Of a stretch of 5,712 nucleotides of DNA, positions 1 to 5,088 are shown piece by piece. The notes under the pieces were generated by a model. That model had not been told where the DNA came from. It saw only the letters and a program-made list of their open reading frames with translations, and searched no databases. Source of the DNA: an uncultured Methylocystaceae bacterium (lineage in GTDB: Bacteria; Pseudomonadota; Alphaproteobacteria; Rhizobiales; Beijerinckiaceae). Where the stretch lies: NCBI GenBank assembly GCA_945956975.1, contig CAMFKC010000194.1, forward strand, positions 1-5,712, in the 5' to 3' direction. The translations under genes and the position numbers were made by a program. Position 1 is the first letter of the stretch. Each line of letters begins with the position of its first letter.

Positions 1-47
1 GAGATTCATGAGCGTCTCGTGGGCTCGGAGATGTGTATAAGAGACAG
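1..47. other. Illumina Nextera adapter contamination (P7 end, i7 index, read-2 transposase adapter)
   Basis: Bases 14-47 match the 34-base Nextera read-2 adapter exactly, including the 19-base Tn5 mosaic end at 29-47. Bases 1-5 (GAGAT) are the last five bases of the P7 flow-cell primer. Bases 6-13 (TCATGAGC) sit where the 8-base i7 index belongs and, from memory, equal Nextera XT index N714. The order P7-index-adapter is that of a finished library molecule, not of a transposon in a genome. Genomic sequence starts at 48. Reading frames that enter this stretch give artefact peptides: SLIHISEPTRRS on the minus strand, MGSEMCIRDS and MYKRQ on the plus strand. It should be trimmed. Confidence 0.98.
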
Positions 48-1793
48 CTTCTTGCGGGCGGCAGCCGCGATTTCGAGGGCGAACTCGTCGGCTTCCTGCG
101 TGATCGTGGCGACCACGATCTGGAGCGGCGCCAGCCACAGCGGCATGTGGCCGGCGAAATGCTCGATCAGGATGCCAGTGAAGCGTTCCATCGATCCGCA
201 AATCGCGCGATGCACCATCACGGGCGGCACCTTCTCGCTATTGGCGTCGATATAGAAGGCGCCGAACCGTTCGGGCAGGTTGAAGTCGACCTGCGTCGTG
301 CCGCATTGCCAGTCGCGGCCAATGGCGTCACGCAGCACATATTCGAACTTGGGCCCATAGAACGCGCCCTCGCCCGGATTGATGGACGTCTCGATCATGT
401 TGCCGCTTTGCGCCTTGATGCGGTCGAGCACGCGGCTCATCACGCCTTCGGCGTGGTCCCATGAAGCGTCCGAGCCGACGCGCTTTTCCGGCCGCGTCGA
501 GAGCTTCACGACCAGTTTGCCGAAATCGAAATCGCCATAGACCGATAGGATCAGCTCGTTGATCTTGAGGATCTCCGCCTCGAGCTGGTCTTCCGTGCAG
601 AAAATGTGTGCGTCGTCCTGGGTGAAAGCGCGTACGCGCATCACACCATGCATTGCGCCCGACGGCTCGTAGCGATGCACGACGCCGAACTCCGCCATGC
701 GCAGCGGCAATTCGCGATAGGAGCGAAGTCCGTGCTTGTAGATCTGCACATGGCCGGGGCAGTTCATGGGCTTCAGCGCGAAGACGCGTTGATCGGCCTC
801 GGGATCGTCGGGATGCATGAAAGCGGTCGCGGACTTCACCGCGAACATGTTGTCGGAATACCAGCCCCAATGGCCTGAGGTTTCCCACAGCGCCTTATCC
901 ATCACCTGCGGCGCGTTGACCTCGTCGTAGTCGCCGGCGAGACGCCGACGCATGTAGGCGACCAGCGTCTGAAACAGCGTCCAGCCCTTCGGATGCCAGA
1001 AGATTGCGCCCGGCGCCTCCTCCTGGAAATGAAACAGGTCCATCTCCCGGCCGAGCTTGCGGTGATCGCGCTTCTCGGCTTCCTCAAGACGATGCAGGTA
1101 ATCGTCGAGATCGGCCTTCTTGGCGAAAGCGGTCGCGTAAATCCGCTGCAGCATCGGCCGCGTCGAATCGCCGCGCCAGTAGGCGCCAGCGACCTTCATG
1201 ATCTTGAAGGCGTCGCCGATCTTGCCCGTCGATGTCATGTGCGGGCCGCGGCAGAGGTCGAGCCAGTCGCCCTGCTTGTAGATTTTGAGATCTTGATCGG
1301 CCGGAATCGCTTCCACCAACTCGACCTTGAACGCCTCCCCGGCCTTTTCGAAATGGGCGATGGCGTCGGCGCGCGACCAGACTTCCTTGGTGAACGGCTT
1401 ATCGCGCGCGATGATCTCGCGCATCTTCTTCTCGATCGCGGCGAAGTCTTCCGGCGTGAAGGGTTCCGCGCGGTAAAAGTCGTAATAGAACCCGTTTTCG
1501 ATCACCGGCCCGATCGTGACCTGAGTTCCGGGGAAGAGGGTCTGCACCGCTTCGGCGAGAACATGCGCGGCGTCATGTCGGATGAGTTCAAGCGCCCGCG
1601 GATCCTCGCGAGAAACGAATTCGATCCTCGCATCGCGATGAATGGGGTCTGCGAGGTCGACGAGGACGCCGTCCAGCGCCATGGCGACGGTGCGCTTGGC
1701 AAGAGACGGCGAAATGGACTTGGCGATGTCGAGGCCGGAAACGCCGGGCTCGAAGGCGCGCGCAGCGCCGTCGGGGAATGTCACCGAGATCAT
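48..1793 (-). CDS. thrS: Threonine--tRNA ligase (ThrRS), C-terminus missing at contig edge
   Basis: This class II synthetase charges tRNA-Thr with threonine in the cytoplasm. 582 genuine residues are present. An N-terminal TGS domain covers about 1-62. The editing domain (about 63-225), which removes mischarged Ser, carries the HxxxH pair H73/H77 and the CRGPH motif with C181 and H185. The catalytic core (about 240-548) shows the zinc ligands C345 (NCPGH), H396 (DDAH) and H528 (VHRAICGS), motif 2 around 369-398 and motif 3 around 526-544. The anticodon-binding domain begins near 553 (LAPLQIVV) but stops at residue 582. The E. coli enzyme has about 640 residues, so roughly 60-80 are missing. 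The next 13 codons of the open frame come from the adapter. The ATG at 1793 follows a good AAGGAG. The gene is divergent from the membrane-anchored gene at 2087. The truncation is technical, not a pseudogene. Confidence 0.97.
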
Positions 1794-1798
1794 GTCTG

Positions 1799-1804
1799 CT
1801 CCTT
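1799..1804 (-). promoter_or_regulatory. Ribosome binding site of thrS
   Basis: On the minus strand AAGGAG lies five bases before the ATG at 1793, a strong Shine-Dalgarno match that fixes the ThrRS start. The family N-terminus (MISVTFPDG, the first strand of the TGS domain) agrees with it. Confidence 0.8.
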
Positions 1805-1838
1805 GAGCTCACTCGCCGATACAGATCGACGTAAGCCG

Positions 1839-1878
1839 TGCGGTCGTTTCCGCAGCAGCGCGTTCTAGAGCGACGCGC
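1839..1878 (-). other. Two short hairpins in the thrS leader
   Basis: Two perfect inverted repeats lie close together upstream of thrS. One pairs GCGCGT (1858-1863) with ACGCGC (1873-1878) around a 9-base loop. The other pairs TGCGG (1839-1843) with CCGCA (1850-1854) around a 6-base loop. Neither is followed by a T-run on the minus strand, so they do not look like intrinsic terminators. E. coli thrS is translationally controlled through a structured leader, but I see no clear tRNA-like fold here, and such short GC-rich stems also arise by chance at this base composition. Confidence 0.25.
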
Positions 1879-1962
1879 GCCAAAGGGAAAGAATTTTTTG
1901 GCTGCCCGATAGGCGGGATCGACAACCGGCGGCCGGCCGGCGCGATCCGAAAACATCGCTGG

Positions 1963-1982
1963 GTTTGCGCCTGCAGGCAAAC
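1963..1982. repeat. 20-bp dyad, possible operator or hairpin
   Basis: GTTTGC at 1963-1968 and its exact reverse complement GCAAAC at 1977-1982 flank an 8-base centre that itself contains CTGCAG. The dyad is in the middle of the divergent promoter region. The 6-base arms and 20-base total span suit a binding site for a dimeric regulator, or an RNA stem-loop. There is no T-run on either side, so it is not a terminator. No regulator can be named. Confidence 0.35.
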
Positions 1983-2027
1983 GGGACCCGTCGCAGACAT
2001 CGAACCGCTGCGTCTGGAGTGGAGCCC

Positions 2028-2057
2028 TTGCCGATTGCGCCCTGTTGGGCCTAAGTC
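2028..2057 (+). promoter_or_regulatory. Weak sigma-70-like promoter candidate for the gene at 2087
   Basis: TTGCCG (2028-2033) and TAAGTC (2052-2057) are separated by 18 bases and lie 29 bases before the ATG at 2087. Both hexamers are imperfect, and the spacer contains a small GCCC/GGGC inverted repeat. It is the best pair I could find by eye, but chance is a reasonable alternative. Confidence 0.2.
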
Positions 2058-2086
2058 CTGTTCGACGCGTTTGAATCCGGGCGGGC

Positions 2087-2923
2087 ATGTCCAGGCAGGA
2101 CCTGAAACTCTTTCTCCTAGGCCTCGTAGGAACGTTGCTGATCGGCAGCGGCGCCTGGCTCGTGGTGGATGTGTGGCAGGCGCCTCCGCAGCAGCAGAAG
2201 GCTGCGACCCCTCCCGTCGTTGTCGCGCCTGAAACTTCGACAAAATCCGTCCCGACCGTCGACTCCGCTCGCAAGGAGGTCGAGGACACGATCGCCGCAG
2301 CGCCGGAGATCGCGCGGTTCTTCGACCGCTTGCGGCTCGCCCTGCCGTCCGACTACGAGGCGGCGGTTTCCGCCCTTGCAGCGCGCAAGTCCGGCGGCGC
2401 CGCGGATTCGGCCGACTTCGACCTGTCTCAGGCGGTAAAGACGCTTCGCCAGTCCCGAGGCGCCCTCGCCGCCAAGGCCGACAGCGCCGCGCTGGGCCGC
2501 GTGTTCGAGGCGCAACTGGCGGTCCTGAAGTCGTTGACCGCGGTCAATTCGAAGCTTTGCGTGGACTTTCTCTACGGGGGAGCCAGCGAGGGCTTCCTGA
2601 AATTTTCCGCCGATAACAGAGGCCTTGTTTCCGACCTCGCGATCGCGGGCTTGGAAGCCATGCTGGACGGCAAGGACAAGAATATCGCCCGCACGACGCC
2701 GACCGAATCCGATTTCCAGATGTTTGAAACGTCGCTACGCCAAAACGGGGTGGGCACAACGGAAATTGCGGCGCTGCTTGACGGCAAGACCCCTGATCCG
2801 CCGATCTCCGACGATCGCATGTGCGCGGCTGGCAAAACCTATCTGGAAACCTTGCTCCAGATGCCAGAGGACGTCCGCGGCCGCATCGAGGCGCTCGCCG
2901 TCGACCTGATGGCGCGATCCTAA
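2087..2923 (+). CDS. Unrecognised membrane-anchored protein, probably periplasmic
   Basis: I do not recognise a family for this 278-residue protein. It starts with a short basic stretch (MSRQDLK), then one hydrophobic segment at about 8-28 (LFLLGLVGTLLIG and onward), which looks like an uncleaved signal anchor. A Pro/Gln/Val-rich linker follows (about 31-58). The rest is soluble, Ala/Leu-rich and probably mainly helical, with a charged region at 60-85 and a low-complexity patch near 101-111. Only two cysteines occur, C158 and C246, both on the presumed periplasmic side, so a disulfide is possible. The ATG at 2087 lacks a strong Shine-Dalgarno (only GGGCGGG just upstream), but the N-terminal anchor supports this start. 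The stop overlaps that of yidD by four bases. The gene runs opposite to yidD and thrS on either side. Being a real gene is likely; its function is open. Confidence 0.8.
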   Translation: MSRQDLKLFLLGLVGTLLIGSGAWLVVDVWQAPPQQQKAATPPVVVAPETSTKSVPTVDSARKEVEDTIAAAPEIARFFDRLRLALPSDYEAAVSALAARKSGGAADSADFDLSQAVKTLRQSRGALAAKADSAALGRVFEAQLAVLKSLTAVNSKLCVDFLYGGASEGFLKFSADNRGLVSDLAIAGLEAMLDGKDKNIARTTPTESDFQMFETSLRQNGVGTTEIAALLDGKTPDPPISDDRMCAAGKTYLETLLQMPEDVRGRIEALAVDLMARS

Positions 2924-3261
2924 AGCTTGGCGACCTCCTCGCAGGCCAACGGCCCGCGCCATTTTCCATAGCGCCAGAAGTGCAGCTTGTCGGCGCCTGA
3001 CGGCTTCTCGGATGGAACGGGATCAAACCCGGCTGTGCCGCCCGGCCGGCATCGGCAAATCCGGGCAAAACCCATCCAGCCGCCGCCCCATAGCCCAAAC
3101 CGGCCAATCGCCTCTCGCGTAAAATCCGAACAGGTCGGCAAATGCCGGCATTGGCGGCCCGTGAAGGCCGACAGGCTCAGCTGGTAACCGCGAATAGCGC
3201 CCCGGGCCAAATATGCTGGCGCATCGTTCCAGGATCGGAGGCGAAATTCATCCTTGGCCAC
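2920..3261 (-). CDS. yidD: Membrane protein insertion efficiency factor YidD
   Basis: YidD is a small inner-membrane-associated protein that assists YidC-dependent insertion of membrane proteins. The family core is at residues 20-83: an amphipathic start (RGAIRGYQLSLSAF), CRHLPTCSDF with C38 and C44, EAIGRFGLWGGGWMGFARICRC with C71, and the closing GFDPVP. The 113 residues exceed the 85 of E. coli YidD because of a C-terminal tail of about 30 residues after DPVP, containing HFWRYGKWRG, and a short N-terminal extension. The start is GTG at 3261, with AGGA at 3271-3274 nine bases before it, within the last codons of the upstream scaffold gene. The 6-base gap suggests one transcript and probably coupled translation. 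In many bacteria yidD sits with rpmH-rnpA-yidC; here it lies with Fe-S scaffold and thrS genes instead. Confidence 0.93.
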   Translation of the reverse strand: MAKDEFRLRSWNDAPAYLARGAIRGYQLSLSAFTGRQCRHLPTCSDFTREAIGRFGLWGGGWMGFARICRCRPGGTAGFDPVPSEKPSGADKLHFWRYGKWRGPLACEEVAKL

Positions 3262-3267
3262 GGCGAA

Positions 3268-3717
3268 CTATCCTGCTGAGCCCGCTACCTGCTTCTCCTC
3301 GGCCTCTGTAGCGGCCTGCGCCGCAGCCTCGAATGTGAGAAGGGTCGATGCATGGCGCGCCTTGTAGCCCCTCACCGGTTCGAGCGCTGCGATGTCCGCC
3401 CACTTCCCGCCCGGCGCCGGGCCGTTCTCTTTCAGCATGCGTCGCACCTCATCGCGCAGAGCCCGCAATTCTTCTGGCGTCGAGCCGATCACGTTGCGCG
3501 CCATGATTGATGAAGAGGCCTGGCCGAGCGCGCAGGCCTTCACATCATGCGCGAAGTCCGAGATGCGACCGTCGCTGATCCGAAGGTCGACCGCGACCGT
3601 AGAACCACACAGTTTGGAATGAGCAGTCGCGGAAGCGTCCGGTTGGTTCAATCTCCCGAGCCGCGGGATGTTCGCTGCGAGGTCCAGAATTCGCTTGTTG
3701 TAGATTTCGTCGAGCAT
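3268..3717 (-). CDS. IscU/NifU-N-like iron-sulfur cluster scaffold protein with only two cysteines
   Basis: This 149-residue protein matches the NifU N-terminal/IscU/SufU fold, which holds nascent Fe-S clusters or binds zinc before transfer to apo-proteins. The family start LDEIYNKRILDLAANIPRLGRL is clear. The first ligand region is SKLCGSTV (C37) and the second VKACALGQASSS (C62). The third canonical cysteine, expected in an HCS- or RCA-like motif, is replaced: the matching stretch reads KARHAST with H122 and no cysteine. The Asp that usually follows the first Cys-Gly is Ser39. There are no other cysteines. My recollection is that related alphaproteobacterial proteins share the RHAST form, so this is likely a subfamily trait, not a mutation. 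The C-terminus (about 133-149) is Ala/Glu-rich. The ATG at 3717 has no strong Shine-Dalgarno. It is the first gene of a unit with yidD and is divergent from folE. Confidence 0.87.
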   Translation of the reverse strand: MLDEIYNKRILDLAANIPRLGRLNQPDASATAHSKLCGSTVAVDLRISDGRISDFAHDVKACALGQASSSIMARNVIGSTPEELRALRDEVRRMLKENGPAPGGKWADIAALEPVRGYKARHASTLLTFEAAAQAATEAEEKQVAGSAG

Positions 3718-3765
3718 CGGATGGTGGATCCCAGGCTGGCGAAAAACGGTCCGCCGCCTTATGTC

Positions 3766-3773
3766 CTATATAG
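3766..3773. promoter_or_regulatory. CTATATAG box, possible -10 element
   Basis: This 8-base palindrome is the most AT-rich spot between two divergent genes. On the plus strand a start site about seven bases downstream would fall near 3779-3781, at the beginning of the structured folE leader. That would trim part of the RBS-masking stem proposed there, so the two models need to be reconciled. No convincing -35 hexamer sits 16-18 bases away. Confidence 0.25.
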
Positions 3774-3775
3774 TT

Positions 3776-3843
3776 GTCCCAAGCCGCCAGGCGAAGGGCG
3801 GCGATGTTTCGGGCGAAGGTTCGAGATTTTTTCTTTTGGAGGC
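3776..3843 (+). promoter_or_regulatory. Structured folE leader, candidate THF-II (folE-motif) riboswitch
   Basis: Seen directly: a perfect 6-bp hairpin, GCCGCC (3783-3788) with GGCGGC (3797-3802), loop of 8. An outer stem can form between 3776-3782 and 3836-3843 (G-C, U-G, C-G, bulged A3840, C-G, C-G, A-U, A-U), which pairs with the folE ribosome binding site GGAGG at 3838-3842. GGCGAAGG occurs twice (3790-3797, 3812-3819), and UUUC/GAAG can make a small hairpin at 3807-3818. Known: a folE RNA motif (THF-II class) occurs upstream of folE in alphaproteobacteria, senses tetrahydrofolate and acts near the RBS. Inferred: this leader is a member. I could not match it to the conserved core from memory, so the assignment rests on place and on the masked RBS. 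Confidence 0.4.
3838..3842 (+). promoter_or_regulatory. Ribosome binding site that fixes the folE start
   Basis: GGAGG is followed by a 6-base spacer and the ATG at 3849. An upstream in-frame TTG at 3774 would add 25 residues unlike the FolE family (several Arg and Phe) and has no comparable site, so 3849 is preferred. Confidence 0.85.
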
Positions 3844-3848
3844 GCCAC

Positions 3849-4481
3849 ATGGACGCGGTGGTTAAGTCCTTGAATGTCCGACACGTTTCTAAAGCAGACC
3901 CGAAACCCGCAACACCCGTCCCAACGCAGGAAGAAGCTGAAGCGGCCGTCCGCGTGCTTCTGGCCTTCGCGGGAGAGGACCCTCAGCGCGAAGGCCTGAT
4001 CGACACGCCGCGTCGCGTCGCTAAGGCCTATGGTGAGCTCTTTGCGGGCTACCGGCAGGATGCTGCGGAAATCCTCAATCGGGTGTTCGAAGAGGTCGAA
4101 GGCTACGACGACATGGTTCTCGTGCGCGACATTCCGTTCGCGTCGCATTGCGAGCATCATATGGTCCCGTTCGTTGGAAAGGCCCATGTGGCCTACTTTC
4201 CAAGCGAGGGCGTCGTCGGCCTCTCGAAGCTTGCGCGTCTGGTCGATATGTACGCCCGCCGCTTCCAGACGCAGGAAACGATGACTGCGCAGATCGTCGA
4301 GGCGATCGAGACGCATCTGAAGCCGCGTGGCGTTGCGGTCTATATCGAAGCCGAGCACATGTGCATGTCGATGCGCGGCGTGCGCAAACAGGGCGCATCC
4401 ACAGTGACGACCCGCTTCACGGGCGTCTTCCGCGACGATCCCGCTGAACAGGTTCGCTTTCTCAGCATGGCGAAAGCCTGA
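3849..4481 (+). CDS. folE: GTP cyclohydrolase I
   Basis: FolE converts GTP to 7,8-dihydroneopterin triphosphate, the first step of folate and pterin synthesis, in the cytoplasm as a toroidal decamer. The 210-residue length is normal. The zinc site is complete: C101 and H104 in HCEHHMVPFVGKAHVAY, and C172 in EHMCMSMRGVRKQG. Other family marks are the EDPQREGLIDTPRRVAKAY region (43-61), GLSKLARLVDMYARRFQTQE (124-143) and the closing TRFTGVFRDD. All three zinc ligands are present, so this is the zinc-dependent FolE (IA) type, not FolE2 (IB). It is divergent from the Fe-S scaffold gene, with a leader that can mask the ribosome binding site, suggesting translational feedback by a folate compound. 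A carbonic anhydrase-like gene follows after 73 bases on the same strand and may be co-transcribed. Confidence 0.97.
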   Translation: MDAVVKSLNVRHVSKADPKPATPVPTQEEAEAAVRVLLAFAGEDPQREGLIDTPRRVAKAYGELFAGYRQDAAEILNRVFEEVEGYDDMVLVRDIPFASHCEHHMVPFVGKAHVAYFPSEGVVGLSKLARLVDMYARRFQTQETMTAQIVEAIETHLKPRGVAVYIEAEHMCMSMRGVRKQGASTVTTRFTGVFRDDPAEQVRFLSMAKA

Positions 4482-4494
4482 TCCCCTTTGTGGC

Positions 4495-4517
4495 GCGCGC
4501 CGGTGGCAAGGGCGCGC
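4495..4517 (+). other. GC-rich hairpin between folE and the carbonic anhydrase-like gene
   Basis: GCGCGCC (4495-4501) pairs perfectly with GGCGCGC (4511-4517) around a 9-base loop. It starts 13 bases after the folE stop codon. No T-run follows (the next bases are TGCCCGTGG), so it is not a standard intrinsic terminator. It might protect the folE message from 3' decay, weaken read-through to the next gene, or be chance in GC-rich DNA. Confidence 0.35.
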
Positions 4518-4544
4518 TGCCCGTGGCATTGTGCGGCCTCAAAA

Positions 4545-4548
4545 GAGG
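4545..4548 (+). promoter_or_regulatory. Ribosome binding site that decides the start at 4555
   Basis: GAGG (within AAAAGAGG) ends directly against an ATG at 4549, leaving no spacer for that codon, but lies six bases before the in-frame ATG at 4555. A GTG further upstream at 4531 has no site of its own. The start at 4555 (MPLYTLENLSPEL) is therefore chosen. Confidence 0.75.
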
Positions 4549-4554
4549 ATGCAC

Positions 4555-5088
4555 ATGCCGCTTTACACGCTTGAAAACCTGTCGCCGGAACTCCCTGCCG
4601 ATGGCCATTATTACGTCGCGCCCGGCGCTCACGTCATCGGGCGCGTACGGATGGGAGAAGGTTCGAGCGTCTGGTTCAACGCCGTCGTTCGTGGCGACAC
4701 GGATCTCATCGAAATCGGACCACGCGCGAACGTTCAGGATGGCTGCGTGCTGCACACCGATCCCGGCTTTGCGTTGACGATCGGAGCCGACGCTACGATC
4801 GGCCATAACGTGATCTTGCACGGCTGCACGATCGGCGAAGGCGCCTTGATCGGAATGGGCGCGACGATTCTCAATGGCGCGAAGATCGGCCGCAACTGCC
4901 TTGTCGGCGCCAACGCGCTCGTGACCGAGGGAAAGGAATTTCCGGACAATTCGCTGATTGTCGGGGCGCCCGCGAGGGCGGTTCGGACACTCGACGAGAA
5001 GGGCGCTGGCATGGGCCGCATGATCGCCGCGGTCTACGCCGCCCGAGCGGATAAATTCCGGAATGGCCTGCGCAAAATTGACGACTAG
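4555..5088 (+). CDS. Gamma-class carbonic anhydrase-like protein (left-handed beta-helix trimer)
   Basis: This 177-residue protein belongs to the gamma-carbonic anhydrase/YrdA/PaaY group, left-handed beta-helix proteins that form trimers with a metal site between subunits. Hexapeptide repeats run from about 28 to 125 (for example IGADAT, IGHNVI, IGEGAL, IGRNCL), followed by a C-terminal helix (about 150-175). Metal ligands are visible as H67, H84 and H89, with the same H-x4-H spacing as Methanosarcina Cam. The Arg-Asp pair (R46, D48) and N59/Q61 are also conserved. The Cam proton-shuttle Glu positions are not conserved: T49 follows the Asp and P70 lies three after H67, as in many CamH-type members. 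CO2 hydration is possible but unproven; some relatives have thioesterase or unknown roles. It probably shares a transcript with folE, and its stop overlaps the convergent PilZ gene by four bases. Confidence 0.9.
   Translation: MPLYTLENLSPELPADGHYYVAPGAHVIGRVRMGEGSSVWFNAVVRGDTDLIEIGPRANVQDGCVLHTDPGFALTIGADATIGHNVILHGCTIGEGALIGMGATILNGAKIGRNCLVGANALVTEGKEFPDNSLIVGAPARAVRTLDEKGAGMGRMIAAVYAARADKFRNGLRKIDD

Larger units (their letters stand above)
1794..2086. other. Divergent intergenic region, thrS / membrane-anchored gene
   Basis: This 293-base gap holds no gene that I can support; frames crossing it show no recognisable protein features. It must carry the thrS promoter on the minus strand and the promoter of the 2087 gene on the plus strand. 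Visible structure is limited to the thrS leader hairpins, the GTTTGC/GCAAAC dyad at 1963-1982, a GC-only palindromic patch around 1926-1942 (CGGCGGCCGGCCGGCG) and a T6 run at 1894-1899. No convincing -35/-10 pair for thrS could be picked out by eye. Confidence 0.6.
3718..3848. other. Divergent promoter region, Fe-S scaffold gene / folE
   Basis: This 131-base gap must carry promoters for both directions. The clearest element is the AT-rich palindrome CTATATAG at 3766-3773, flanked by GTCC direct repeats at 3763-3766 and 3776-3779; it could act as a -10-like box on either strand, although no good -35 partner stands out. The folE side (about 3776-3848) is rich in secondary structure and ends in a U-rich stretch followed by GGAGG. 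The minus-strand side (3718-3760) shows nothing further that I can name. Confidence 0.5.

Noticed and set aside
29..47. Tn5 mosaic end as evidence of a transposon
   Set aside because: It is joined to an index and the P7 primer end, which is the arrangement of a sequencing library, and no transposase is present.
19..464. Plus-strand frames starting MGSEMCIRDS and MYKRQ
   Set aside because: They start inside the Nextera adapter and continue antisense to thrS; the initial residues are translations of the adapter.
48..1793. thrS as a truncated pseudogene
   Set aside because: All catalytic, editing and zinc residues are intact, and the loss coincides exactly with the adapter junction.
993..1868. 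Long plus-strand frame of 291 codons opposite thrS
   Set aside because: It is antisense to a well-conserved gene, has no recognisable domain, and is explained by high-GC codon bias.
1858..1899. Plus-strand intrinsic terminator (GCGCGT/ACGCGC stem, then T6)
   Set aside because: The T-run begins 15 bases after the stem, too far for a Rho-independent terminator, and no plus-strand gene ends there.
1588..2289. Minus-strand frames extending through the thrS upstream region
   Set aside because: They overlap the thrS start in another frame and read as low-complexity Arg/Ala/Ser; no start signal supports them.
3774..3848. Extended folE N-terminus from a TTG at 3774
   Set aside because: The ATG at 3849 has GGAGG at good spacing, and the added 25 residues do not resemble FolE.
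3759..4529. Minus-strand frame of 256 codons opposite folE
   Set aside because: folE is certain on the plus strand; the antisense protein is His/Arg-rich with no family features.
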